From positions 171,203,341 through 171,267,340 of the forward strand of contig CM041293.1 in assembly GCA_023052935.1 (NCBI GenBank): a stretch of DNA of 64,000 nucleotides, written 5' to 3'. This document shows, in pieces, positions 1 through 9,138 of this stretch (positions within the stretch are counted from its first letter, which is position 1; each line of letters opens with the position of its first letter). The DNA comes from Piezodorus guildinii (Eukaryota; Arthropoda; Insecta; Hemiptera; Pentatomidae). The notes beneath the pieces were generated by a model. That model made no database searches and was not told the DNA's origin. It worked only from the letters and a program-made list of their open reading frames with translations. The position numbers and the translations under genes were made by a program.

Positions 1-820
1 TCGAATTGTATAGCGAGTTGAAGAGGCTTTATCTTTCCAATCGTCGCAAGTATTTCCTAGCATCATTCATGTACCAAGTTATCGAATCCCGCCGTCCATC
101 AAACATTTTCGACCATTTACAATTCAAATCCTCTGTCCATTTCCGCTGTACACGCCATAATCGAATGATTTCATAATCGAATGATCAAATGATTAATATA
201 TATGCCAATTCCCGTATCTATAATGGCTGAGCTAGCTGGGCAGAGTCTAGGTCCAAATACACATATGATTTATCTGATGAGGAAAAAAAAAAGGGCTTTC
301 GACTATCCGAACTTCTTATAATACCTCTTTTGTCGTTAAACAATTCCGTACGAATGATCGTTCGTTTCTCCGAACCGATTAATCCGATAATCGATTAATT
401 CGAATGATTGAAATAATCGAATGATCCGATAATCGTCATTCGATTATGTCCATCCCTAGTACACGCTCTAGGCCTTCAGATTTATACACAACGGCCCACC
501 AATTAGCACATTTGACAGATCGTTCCTTATCCGATCCTCAATCCTGTAGAACTCTATTCCTCTTTCTATCCGACACTTCAACTCTCTTCCTACATTCAAA
601 TCCCGCTTATTTATTCATCTCATGAACATCCAGTCAGAACAAAATTGTAAATGACTCTATTTTATTTTATTTTTTTCTATATGTTTGCGTATGTCTCTTT
701 TCAATTAGTTTTAGTTAACATGCTCATAAATAATTAATTGCTCTAAGACTCTGAACCCCAATTTATATGTTATGTCAATGTTATTCTAAAGGGACTTGTC
801 CCAGAATAATAAAGAATTTA
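1..820 (+). mobile_element. LINE 3' end (RT C-terminal tail plus 3' UTR), broken
   Basis: 5'-truncated non-LTR retrotransposon. The C-terminal tail ends with a pattern typical of CR1/jockey-type RT proteins: FLIRSS, then NSIPLSIR, then LPTFKSRLFIHL (about 515-620). The Trp expected before NSIP is a TAG stop. The coding region is split by a MITE at 156-458, and removing it rejoins the upstream segment (KRLYLSNRRKYFLASF, about 22-155). At least one further frameshift lies near 495-505. The 3' UTR ends with a GGGAC-TT-GTCCC hairpin (791-802), then AGAATAATAAAG and a TTTA-rich tail. Related tails lie at 26.4-27.3 kb and 33.8-34.7 kb. The clade is uncertain. Confidence 0.7.
156..458. mobile_element. 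hAT-type MITE, copy 1
   Basis: Non-autonomous element with several subterminal copies of ATAATCGAATGAT. The right end reads TCATTCGATTATGTCCATCCCTA. It is flanked by the 8-bp duplication GTACACGC (148-155 and 459-466). Eight-bp TSDs and TAGGGGTGGGC-type ends are characteristic of hAT elements. About 10 bp of the left terminus (TAGGGGTGGG) are missing compared with the copy at 26,558-26,905. It sits inside the RT C-terminal coding region of a LINE. Confidence 0.8.
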
Positions 821-897
821 TTTATTTATAATAAACTATTTACTTTTTATTTTTTTATGTTTCCTATCTGGAACAAATTAAAGTATTCGATATTAAA

Positions 898-965
898 GAG
901 TACAGGCTCGGAACCACCATTTTACGTCCCTAAGAAGAACGTCATAAATATTGATTTTTCTACTT
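898..965 (-). mobile_element. SINE-C fragment
   Basis: Short antisense piece of the SINE-C family. GGCTCGGAACCACCATTTTA and the following ACGTCCC, GAACGTCATAA and GATTTTTCTAC match the middle of the copies at 10.3-10.5 kb and 56.6-56.85 kb. Neither end of the SINE is present. Confidence 0.6.
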
Positions 966-976
966 ACTTTAAATCC

Positions 977-1185
977 TTAAATATGAAATTTCAATGTTGT
1001 ACGACTATTTGTTTTCGTGCTAGACTTACCTCACACGCACAGATTTTTTTGCGGGACTTGGTCATTTGGAATAAGGGGACCCTAAAACGTGTATTTCCGT
1101 TGAAAACTGAAATTCGAAATTTTTCACTATCGCAATACTTCCCCTTACTATATATTCCATTTATAGGTAAGTGAAAGTAAAAGGT
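977..1185 (+). mobile_element. HINE-family element, 3' end
   Basis: Right-hand part of the abundant Helentron-like family: AAATATGAAATTTCA, GCGGGACTTGGTCATTTGGA, TAAAACGTGTATTTCCGTTG, then the terminal hairpin region and GGTAAGTGAAAGTAAAA. That last block is the 3' member of the family's 13-bp subterminal inverted repeat (GGTAAGTGAAAGT). The left half is absent. Confidence 0.8.
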
Positions 1186-1192
1186 TCATTTA

Positions 1193-1627
1193 CATGACAA
1201 TCATGAGGCCCATCTGGCCTTACGGGGTTGAGCTTCGATGCTCAACTAAACCATCAAATTCTTCCTCTATTCAATCCTTTCAATCCAAAATCCTTCGAAA
1301 AATGCTCAACGCAGACCGTACTGTCATGAACAAACTTATCCATCAAGACCTTAATGTTTAATATGTTGCTGACTTGGCACAAGCCAGATAACAATCCTTC
1401 CATGGCAAACTCCACTCCCTCTGTAGCCCACTAGTTTCCATTCTTGCTTCCTCCTCCATTCCTAACCTCTTAAAAGAAGATGGCCTCGAGACCTTCTAGT
1501 TCAGATCACCTACTGGAGTACTGACAATGAACAGTTTCTCTTCATGTCTTTTTCACGTATTTCATCACTCAGCTCATTTACTAGATGTATTAACCAATAC
1601 AGTTCTAAATATCAATAAATAAAAAAT
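1193..1627 (+). pseudogene. Jockey-C LINE, 3' fragment
   Basis: Degenerate end of a Jockey-C reverse transcriptase and its 3' UTR. The conserved run IRPI/MRPIWPYGVEL, KPSNSS.IQSFQSKILRK and the tail before the stop are recognisable but interrupted. The 3' UTR carries ACAGTTCTAAATATCAATAAATAAA, as in the other copies. The family's post-stop hairpin is damaged here (TACTGACAATGAACAGT, about 1517-1534). Confidence 0.75.
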
Positions 1628-1659
1628 ATAACATATTAACTTCTGCTACAATTTATTAA

Positions 1660-1699
1660 TTTCACTTACCTATATATGGAATATATAGTAAGGGAAAGA
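1660..1699 (-). mobile_element. HINE terminal hairpin only
   Basis: Only the terminal hairpin of a HINE (antisense orientation): TTCACTTACCTATATATGGA followed by ATATATAGTAAGGGAAAG. It abuts LINE coding sequence on the right. Confidence 0.6.
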
Positions 1700-1714
1700 T
1701 AATATCAACTCAAT

Positions 1715-2159
1715 ATGGGAAGCCAATATAGACAATCTTATTAGTAATATAACTAAGGAAGAAGTAATAAATGCGGAACCGAATGCAAAACAAGGCTCGC
1801 ATCATGGTCTATATCCTAACTTAAATTATAATTCAAGCAGGGGTTATATATATTCTATGCCATTTAATGATGCAAAATTAATACTAAAATTCCGCGCAGA
1901 ATTATTAAATTTAAATTATAAACTGTTTAGAACTAATATATGTCAACTATGCCCTCTTTGTAATTTAAAAGAAGTTGAAAATGTTAAGCACCTAATTGCC
2001 ATCTGCTCTATAGTATAACCATATAGAATCAAATTTTTGAATAGTGCAACGTTAACAGATAGTGAGGTCATTAATCTTTTAAACGGCTCTAACTGGACTG
2101 TCCTAGTAAAATTTTTAAGAGAAGCGTTACGTTATAGAGCTTTTTTAGTTCAAGAATTT
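1715..2159 (+). pseudogene. Older LINE RT C-terminal domain, split by Jockey-A
   Basis: Open frame (about 1730-2159) with one in-frame stop (TAA, about 2017). It encodes a C-terminal RT-type zinc motif, CQLCPLCNLKEVENVKHLIA. After the stop the same frame continues PYRIKFLNSATLTDSEV and EALRYRAFLVQEF. The frame then runs into Jockey-A at the TSD. It resumes beyond that element at 6,752-6,785 as AFLVQEFNYN and a stop. This older LINE was therefore the target of the Jockey-A insertion. Its clade is not recognised; the Cys-rich tail after the RT is found in several LINE clades. Confidence 0.7.
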
Positions 2160-2482
2160 CTGGATCAGCTGATGCGCTCGATGATAACAGTCATACGTTA
2201 CATCGTCTCTCAGATTTTTGCTTTTTTCAGTAGGAATTCGCTTGAATTCGGTCTGGAGAACATCACTAGACCTCAGGAATACTACGGCAGTGAATATTGG
2301 AGAAATTTCGGTAAGCAAAGTTATAATTTACTTTGTACAATCACGAAAAAGTGAAAGGAGGGTCACTGATCAGCTGATTGCCGCTAGCTCGGCAAGCTCG
2401 GGCTTGCTTTTCTTTTACTTATCTTTCTTTTATCTTTAATTCTTATCTCATTATTTATTTATTATTATTATTTTCTTAATCA

Positions 2483-3799
2483 ATGAGATATTTTCATCAA
2501 GTCATGTCCTCAAAGTCTGCAAGTAAAAGATCTAGATCTGCAGGTTCAAACTCGTCTCCCACAAAACAGAGACCCCGCCGTGAACAAAATAAAAAAATGA
2601 TTCCACCAGCGACCACGTCAGCTACCTCATTAGGATCTGAACCACAGCCCAGCACATCATCACAAGGAATAACTGATGAATCCCCGTTTTTTACACCGAA
2701 TCCATTTCAAATCCTCCAAAATGAAAAAGAAACCATGGAATCTTCTCCTATACCCAGGGAACCACTACCTCCACCAATATTTGTTAAGAATATTAAAAAT
2801 TTTAAACTTATGTGTGCGCATTTAAACAAAGTAACTGATCCTAATAGTTATTATTGTATAAGTAGAACCAATGATACTAAAATATCTCCGACTACTGCTG
2901 AAACCTACAGAAAGATTGTGAAATATCTGACTGAGACCAAAGCTGACTTTCATACTTATCAGCTGCGTCAGGAGAGAGCATTAAGGGTCGTAATCAGAAA
3001 CCTACATTCCTCAACACCCGTTGAAGCTATCAAAGAAGAACTGACAGAACTAGGATTCCAAGTGAGACAAGTCACCAACGTTCTAAAAGATAAAAGTCCA
3101 CTGCCTCTATTCTTCGTGGACTTGGAACCATCAGCAGGAGTCGAAAATATCTATGACCTCAGTAGACTCTACTATACCCGTGTAAAGGTTGAAAAACCTT
3201 ACACAAAGAAAGACATTGTTCAGTGCCATAACTGTCAGGCATATGGTCATACCAGAAGTTATTGCCATCACATACCACGCTGTGTGAAATGCGGTGAACA
3301 GCATAAAACAGAAGAATGTACAAGATCAAGATCTACACCCGCTGTATGTGCTCTGTGCCTCAAGGACCACCCGGCTAACTACAAGGGATGTGAAATCTAC
3401 AAGAAACTCCGAACCAGATACCAAAAACCTCAGGATACGAATGAAACAGCTGCACCAACCAGAAGCAGAAGAGAACCATCTAAACATGTAAATTCTAACG
3501 TGTCATTTGCCCACTTGCTTGGAGGTGGAAACCAGAATCATGAAGTCGAGGCACTGCCGGAACAACGTTTTCCTCAACAATCTCAATCTATTGTACAACA
3601 ATCTACTTCTCAAAGTTTACCTAATCTTCAAAAAACTCCTCAACATCAAATTCCTCATATCCCTTCACCATCAAACGTCACAGATCTTACCAGTCTAATG
3701 ACATCGTTCATCTCCGAAATGAAATCTCTTGTTATGCCGCTTATATCACTCCTTACAAATCTAGTATCAAATTTAATCCCTGCCTTGAAAAATCCTTAA
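2483..3799 (+). CDS. Jockey-A ORF1, Gag-like nucleic-acid-binding protein
   Basis: Intact 438-residue ORF1. In jockey-like LINEs this protein coats element RNA to form the ribonucleoprotein that returns to the nucleus. Visible parts: a basic, Ser-rich N terminus (residues 8-45); a Pro-rich linker (60-100); a PRE_C2HC-like region (about 167-235, ALRVVIRNLH to FFVDLEP); and three zinc knuckles at about 248-261 (CHNCQAYGHTRSYC), 267-279 (CVKCGEQHKTEEC) and 289-303 (CALCLKDHPANYKGC). The C terminus is Gln-rich and then hydrophobic. A second Met at residue 8 (2504) could be the real start; Jockey-B has both. The stop TAA is immediately followed by the ORF2 ATG. Confidence 0.9.
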   Translation: MRYFHQVMSSKSASKRSRSAGSNSSPTKQRPRREQNKKMIPPATTSATSLGSEPQPSTSSQGITDESPFFTPNPFQILQNEKETMESSPIPREPLPPPIFVKNIKNFKLMCAHLNKVTDPNSYYCISRTNDTKISPTTAETYRKIVKYLTETKADFHTYQLRQERALRVVIRNLHSSTPVEAIKEELTELGFQVRQVTNVLKDKSPLPLFFVDLEPSAGVENIYDLSRLYYTRVKVEKPYTKKDIVQCHNCQAYGHTRSYCHHIPRCVKCGEQHKTEECTRSRSTPAVCALCLKDHPANYKGCEIYKKLRTRYQKPQDTNETAAPTRSRREPSKHVNSNVSFAHLLGGGNQNHEVEALPEQRFPQQSQSIVQQSTSQSLPNLQKTPQHQIPHIPSPSNVTDLTSLMTSFISEMKSLVMPLISLLTNLVSNLIPALKNP

Positions 3800-6484
3800 A
3801 TGAATTCACCTAACTCCTTATCCATTCTCCTTTGGAATGCGAATGGTGTTAGAAATCATACTGACGAACTGACAGCGTTGTTGCAAGACAAAACAATCGA
3901 TGTTGCACTTATAACTGAAACAAGACTAACCACTAAACAGTACTTCAAAATACCGCAGTACATGACATACCGTACTGACCACCCAGACGGCAAAGCCCAT
4001 GCGTTCTGCTATCATTGTCCACCAATCCCTCTCTCATCATTTACTCCCACTTCCCACCTATGATTTCCTACAAGCCACAGCCATAGTAATCAAGACTTTT
4101 TCCTTTCCGGTAACCCTCACATCTGCATATTGCCCTCCTAAACATTCCATTTCCAATTCCGAATTTGTATCCTTCCTGGATTCCTTAGGAAATTGCTTCA
4201 TTCTGGGTGCAGACTTAAACGCCAAGCATCAGCAGTGGGGTTCCAGAACCACGAATTCTCGGGGACGAAATTTGCTGTCTGCACTCAACTCCCGAAATTT
4301 TAATATCCTGCCTCCTGACTCCCCTACCTACTGGCCAACCGATCCTAACCGCAATCCTGACATACTCGACTTCTTTATCCACAGCGGATTAGGCTCCCTC
4401 AACTTGTCTGTAACTCGCCTTGATGAACTATCCTCAGACCATAGTCCACTGATCCTAAAAGTATCTCTCACTCCAATTCCAAAACCCATTCCACCATCAT
4501 TCATCCGAGGCCCTGTCAACTGGAACCTTTTCCGCCAAATCCTAACCAATAATATTGACCTCAGAGTAACCCTCAAAACCCCAGATGACCTAGATAATTC
4601 CGTCTATTCCTTTACCACCGCCATCCAACAAGCTGTCTGGACTGCCTCCTCTCCTAAACACTCCAATATAAATCCTCACCAAAATCATTTTCCACAACAT
4701 ATTATAGACCTCATCCATACCAAACGCCGAGCAAGATCATTATGGCAGCGCACCCGACACCCAACAGATCGCCGCTCCTATAACTTCTATTGTAGACAAT
4801 TGAAGAGGGAGTTGGCGACCTTCCGTTCCCAGTCCTTTAATTCCTACCTCTCCTCTCTATCAGCTCGTGATAATTCCCTGTGGAATATCACGAAAAAGAT
4901 CCTAAAATACCATCAAGTTTCCCATCCTCTCCGACGTTGTGATGACTCCTGGGCTGCGTCTGATGAAGATAAAGCCGAGGAATTCGCCACACACCTCTCC
5001 AAAGTTTTCTACTCCTCACCCGGAATCCCACGCCAATCACACCGCAACAGTGCAAGACTTTCTTATGTCACCAATTCCACTTTCCCAACCTCCTAAAGCT
5101 ATTAATCCCTCTGAGGTCAAATATCTTCTCCAAAAACTGACCCTCCGTAAATCTCCTGGACACGATCTCCTTACTCCCCAGATCCTCCGACAACTTCCGC
5201 AGAAAGCTATTATATTCCTTACTTATATTTACAACTGCTTCCTACGCACCACCTATTTTCCTCTGTTATGGAAACATTCCACTATCATTCTTTTTCTAAA
5301 ACCAGGCAAACCTTCCAACAACACTTCATCCTACAGGCCTATTAGTCTACTCCCCATCCTCTCAAAAATCTTCGAAAGGCTTCTTCTTAAACGTATCCTA
5401 CCCATATTAGAATCTCAAAATCTTCCTTCCCATCAGTTTGGATTCCGTCCTCAGCATTCCACAGTTCAACAGGGGCTCCGAGTTGTAGACCATATTTCCT
5501 CAGCTCTTGAATGCAAAGAGTATTGTTCTGGTGCGTTTCTGGACATTGCGCAAGCTTTTGACCGGGTATGGCACACTGGATTACTCTTCAAGCTGAAAAC
5601 CCATTTACCCCAGTCTCTATACCTCATTCTCCGATCCTATCTCTCAAACCGTTCCTTCCGCGTTCGCTGTGGTGTAGAATTTTCTAGCCTTTATCCCGTT
5701 GAGGCCGGTGTTCCTCAAGGCAGCGTCTTGGGACCCGTCCTCTACATCCTTTACACTGCTGATATTCCTACACATCCTGATACCTTTCTGGCAACTTTTG
5801 CAGACGACACCGCCATCTTATCATCCAGTTCCAATCCTGAAACAGCATCCTTAAACCTGCAAAGACACCTTTCTCTTATCGAAGACTGGTGTAATGCTTG
5901 GCGCATAAAGGTGAACGAAGCCAAATGCAAACACGTAACCTTCACTCTTCGACGAAACTCCTGTCCGCCAGTTTATTTCAACTCATTACCAATTCCTCTC
6001 TCAGATACAGTCCGGTATCTTGGCTTACTGTTAGACAAAAGATTGACTTGGAACCCACATACAAGACTTAAAAGACAAGAACTCAACCGACGATTCGGAC
6101 AGTTATACCGACTACCCCAACAGAAAATCTGAACTTACAGCTGACAACAAATTATTAATCTACAAGACAATACTGAAGCCCATTTGGACCTACGGACTTG
6201 AACTGTGGGGGACAGCTAAACGTACTAACATCAAACGCATTCAATCCTTTCAATCCAAAGTCCTCCGTACAATAGTAAATGCTCCTTATTATGTCTCCAA
6301 CTATACCTTGCACCACGACCTTAATGTTCCATTTATTTCAGACCTAATTCCATCCAAATTTTCCAAATTCCACCAGAACCTATTTCATCATCCTAATCCT
6401 CTAGCTCAATCCCTATCCAGCTCCACTCATCCATACAACCCACCTAGAAGGTTGAAACGGCAGTGGCCCCGCGACCTGTTGTAA
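3800..6484 (+). pseudogene. Jockey-A ORF2, endonuclease/reverse transcriptase, three frameshifts
   Basis: ORF2 starts at the ATG touching the ORF1 stop. The APE-type endonuclease domain is seen in LLWNANGV, ITETRL, ILGADLNAK and LSSDHSPL. The reverse transcriptase is seen in YRPISLLPILSKIFE, HQFGFRPQHST, FLDIAQAFDRVWH, GVPQGSVLGP and the catalytic FADD box (5797-5808). The thumb (RYLGLLLDKRLTW) and a C terminus ending RDLL follow. Comparison with Jockey-B places a 2-nt loss near 4006, a 1-nt gain near 5010 and a 1-nt gain near 6116. The protein is therefore split into four frames. Function: target-primed reverse transcription. Inactive in this copy. Confidence 0.9.
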
Positions 6485-6496
6485 ATATATTGGAGT

Positions 6497-6512
6497 TCTA
6501 GCACTGGCTAGA
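6497..6512 (+). other. Post-stop hairpin of Jockey-A
   Basis: Perfect 6-bp stem with four-base loop, TCTAGC-ACTG-GCTAGA, starting 12 nt after the ORF2 stop. Related LINEs have a hairpin at the same position with different stem sequences (see findings). A role in RT recognition of the RNA or in translation termination is conjecture. Confidence 0.7.
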
Positions 6513-6682
6513 TTCTCCACTCAATGTGATGTACGTATGAGTGTGTGTATGTGTATATAGGTATAAATGAATTCTTGACTATTGTATTGATTCATTATTG
6601 TGTATATATTTTATTGTAATTTTATTCCGTGTAAATATTGTATGAATGTAGTATGTATGATATCTTTCAGCACTACTATTAA

Positions 6683-6698
6683 TGTCCGAATTGGGACA
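6683..6698 (+). other. 3' UTR hairpin near the Jockey-A tail
   Basis: TGTCC-GAATTG-GGACA lies about 50 nt before the poly(A). The CR1-like LINE tails in this window have an analogous GGGAC...GTCCC hairpin followed by AGAATAA. It may be an RT recognition structure; this is inference. Confidence 0.5.
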
Positions 6699-6785
6699 GA
6701 TTGTAATTTTACTGAATAAAAATTGTTGTTGTTGTTGAAAAAAAAAAAAAAAGTTCAAGAATTTAATTATAATTAAGAAGGGAAA

Positions 6786-7049
6786 AAAAAAGAAAAGAAA
6801 AAGAAAGACATTTTGTTGAAAATTTTTACTTTCGATATTGAAATCAGTAATTCCTATAGTTTATTAAAATTTACGTTTATAATTGGTATTTTCTTTACTG
6901 ATCTGTTTATTAGTTTGATATGTGATAAGTATTCTTTATTTCAATTTATAATATTTGCAACTCTGCTGACGGAGTAATCCAAAGCAATAATGTTTTTATT
7001 TTTTATTTATAGAAAAAAAAATGTATTATATTAATAAACATTATTATTA
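6786..7049. other. AT-rich spacer, nothing recognised
   Basis: A- and T-rich sequence after the older LINE's stop codon. It may be the rest of that LINE's 3' UTR. No gene, RNA or repeat unit was recognised. Confidence 0.4.
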
Positions 7050-7651
7050 TTAGTAAGGGAAATTATTGCGATCGTGAAAATGTTTTGAATTATATTTTTC
7101 AACGGAAATACACATTTTAGGGCCCCCTTAGTCCAAATGACCAAGTCCCGCAAAATGGTCTGAATAATAATAAAAAATATTTTTTCAGTTTTCTCCTTTA
7201 GTTGTTTTTCAAATACGCTCAACTTGCATATTTAGCCGTTATTTATCAATGCTAACAAGATAATTTGGTTATTTTTATATAATATACAAAATTAAAGGTA
7301 AGTTAGAGGAAGAAATTTTAAAATAATGGCATTTAAGCCCTGTCAGACTATTTCAATCAGAATGAAACCTACATGATATTAAAGCCCATTAAATTTTACA
7401 TCGATATATCGAGTTTAATAAAAATCGTTAGAGCAGTTTTTGAGAAAATTGTATAAAAGTGTAAATTGCATGGTATAAAGTTGCTCTTCTGGTAAGCCAA
7501 TTTTGATGAAATTTCGTTTTTAACATCTCGAGCGTATAGTTGTTTTAAATATGAAATTTCAGTTTCATAGGACTTTTCGTTTACGCGCAGGAGTTAAGAC
7601 ACACAGACCTTTTTGCGGGAATATTTCATATATAGGTAAGTGAAAGCAAAA
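7050..7651. mobile_element. HINE derivative with two inverted 3' ends
   Basis: At 7050-7165 the sequence is the antisense HINE 3' end (TAGTAAGGGAAATTATTGCG, CAACGGAAATACACATTTTA). From about 7170 it switches to sense orientation (TTTTCTCCTTTAGTTG, TAAAGCCCATTAAATTTTAC, GCATGGTATAAAG, AATATGAAATTTCAGTTTCA) and ends with a second, sense 3' end, GGTAAGTGAAAGC (7635-7647). The 5' terminus is missing. The result is a fold-back-like unit whose two ends are both HINE 3' termini. A similar arrangement lies at 32,085-32,600. Confidence 0.75.
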
Positions 7652-7965
7652 TGTGTAAATAAGAAGGCAACAGGTACATCGGAGATTTGCTCCCTAGGTA
7701 AAGGGAAGCTGTGATAGAGACGAGGCAAGACGAGCCCACATGTTAAACAAATCCGAGCGGGGTTAAACAAACTCCACTAAGCTTTTGTCGCCTCTCCGTC
7801 AAAGATCACTAAGAAACTGAGTCAGTGGCTTAAAGCCATCACAAACAGATTTAACTGGATCACAACTTCTAATTCAAACTTTGAGTAACTTCGGTATTAC
7901 CAATAGAAAATGTCGTTCGATCAGATATTGGAATGGTTAATAGATTTCAAAACAAGATATATCTT
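7652..7965. other. Unassigned spacer
   Basis: About 310 bp, less AT-rich than its surroundings (GAGACGAGGCAAGACGAGCC and similar). No ORF, repeat match within the window or RNA motif was recognised. Confidence 0.35.
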
Positions 7966-8007
7966 ACTTATTGTCTTTTAGTTACACTTATATACATACT
8001 TATTTAT

Positions 8008-8747
8008 ACTGAAGGAATTAGTCCGGGTGGCGGTCATTAAATGAAACAACTGAATAGTTTCAACTATTTTATTGTTTGCCAACGTTTCGACCCCCATTGT
8101 GGGTCATCATCAGGGCTAAAAAGATACAAAAATGATACATTTAAAATAAGATTAAAAATACTATTCCTAAAAAAATAACTATTGCGCTAGAGAATGTCAA
8201 TATTATAATATAAAAAGAACTAGATGTGTAAAGAAATCAATTAATTAAATTACAATGATAAAGGTATACTAATGAGAGCTATACAGACCAGATAATGACT
8301 AAAGATAATGTAAAAATATATAAGAAAAGATTACATGAAATAAAAAACATTAAAAAAATGGAGTACAGTGGAGATACGTACCGTCTGGTAGGCGAGTGGA
8401 AACTAGGTACAATTTGGTAATAATGTTTTTTATTTCATGTAATCTTTTCTTATATATTTGTACATTATCTTTAGTCAGTATCTGGTCTGTATAGCTCTCA
8501 TTAGTATACCTTTATCATTGTAATTTAATTAATTGATTTCTTTACACATCTAGTTCTTTTTATGTTATAATATTGACATTCTCTAGCGCAATAGTTATTT
8601 TTTTAAGAATAGTATTTTTAATCTTATTTTAAATGTATCTTATTTTAATTGTATATGTATAAAGTCGAAACGTTGGCAAACAATAAAATAGTTGAAACTA
8701 TTCAGTTGTTTCATTTAATGACCGCCACCCGGACTAATTCCTTCAGT
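8008..8747. mobile_element. Long inverted-repeat (fold-back) element
   Basis: Two arms of about 330-345 bp, 8008-8353 and 8420-8747, are near-perfect inverted repeats around a 66-bp spacer. The ends read ACTGAAGGAATTAGTCCGGG and its complement. The left arm has a hammerhead-like motif (8085-8113, minus strand). In the right arm most of that motif has been replaced, so the arms are not exact mirrors. There is no ORF. Possibilities are a non-autonomous Penelope-like element with inverted terminal repeats or a fold-back DNA transposon. Confidence 0.7.
8085..8113 (-). ncRNA. Hammerhead-like catalytic core
   Basis: Read on the minus strand: CTGATGA, one base, then stem GACCC/GGGTC around ACAATGG, then GAAAC. 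This is the conserved order of a hammerhead ribozyme core (CUGAUGA, helix II, GAAA). Helices I and III and the cleavage triplet are not evident nearby, so activity is doubtful. Hammerheads of this kind are known in Penelope-like elements. Related motifs lie near 11.15, 40.19 and 58.84 kb. Confidence 0.4.
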
Positions 8748-9138
8748 AATTGAGACGTTGATTTCCAAAAGGTACTAAAGGACATTTTTTACGAAATAGA
8801 TTTTTTTACATATTTGTATTCTCATCATTTAGTTTTATCTAAATATTTTATTTGATGTTATCTAATGCATTCTCAAGTCCTTAAAAAACGCGATTTAGAA
8901 ATGCGGTCATTTTCTAAAAGTACTAATTACGCATTTATTTTCGTTCCAAATCATTCTAAAAAAATTCATTTCATAACTTTAATATGATGTTATTATTATA
9001 GTAAAAAAATAATTCTAAATTTTAAGGCAAAAAGACCCGAATTAGCTAGTTTAATAATATAGTAATGAGAGATTTTCGCGCTTCCTGTAAAATTTCCTAG
9101 AATGGATATAGTACCTTTTGGAAATCAACGTCTCAATT
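8748..9138. mobile_element. MITE with 29-bp terminal inverted repeats
   Basis: A 391-bp element whose ends are inverted copies beginning AATTGAGACGTTGATTTCCA and continuing AAAGGTACT. It has no ORF and abuts the fold-back element exactly. The superfamily is unknown and no individual TSD was found. The 14-bp repeat around 8010-9165 may bracket both units together. Confidence 0.65.

Larger units (their letters stand above)
2160..6751 (+). mobile_element. Jockey-A: complete-length jockey-like LINE
   Basis: A 4.59-kb element with 5' UTR (2160-2482), ORF1 (2483-3799), ORF2 (3800-6484, three frameshifts) and 3' UTR ending in (GTT)n and poly(A). Both ends are fixed by a perfect 13-bp TSD, AGTTCAAGAATTT, at 2147-2159 and 6752-6764. 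The 5' UTR aligns with that of Jockey-B. Examples are the shared stretch around TCAGCTGATTGCC and the upstream ATCA-AGAC-TCAGGA block. This suggests the 5' end is complete. The intact TSD implies a fairly recent insertion, though ORF2 is now dead. Confidence 0.93.

Noticed and set aside
767..1174. 135-codon frame
   Set aside because: It runs through a LINE tail, an antisense SINE piece and a HINE end in turn. No protein logic.
8085..8113. Functional hammerhead ribozyme
   Set aside because: Only the CUGAUGA/helix II/GAAA core is seen. I could not find partners for helices I and III or a cleavage triplet, so only 'hammerhead-like' is claimed.
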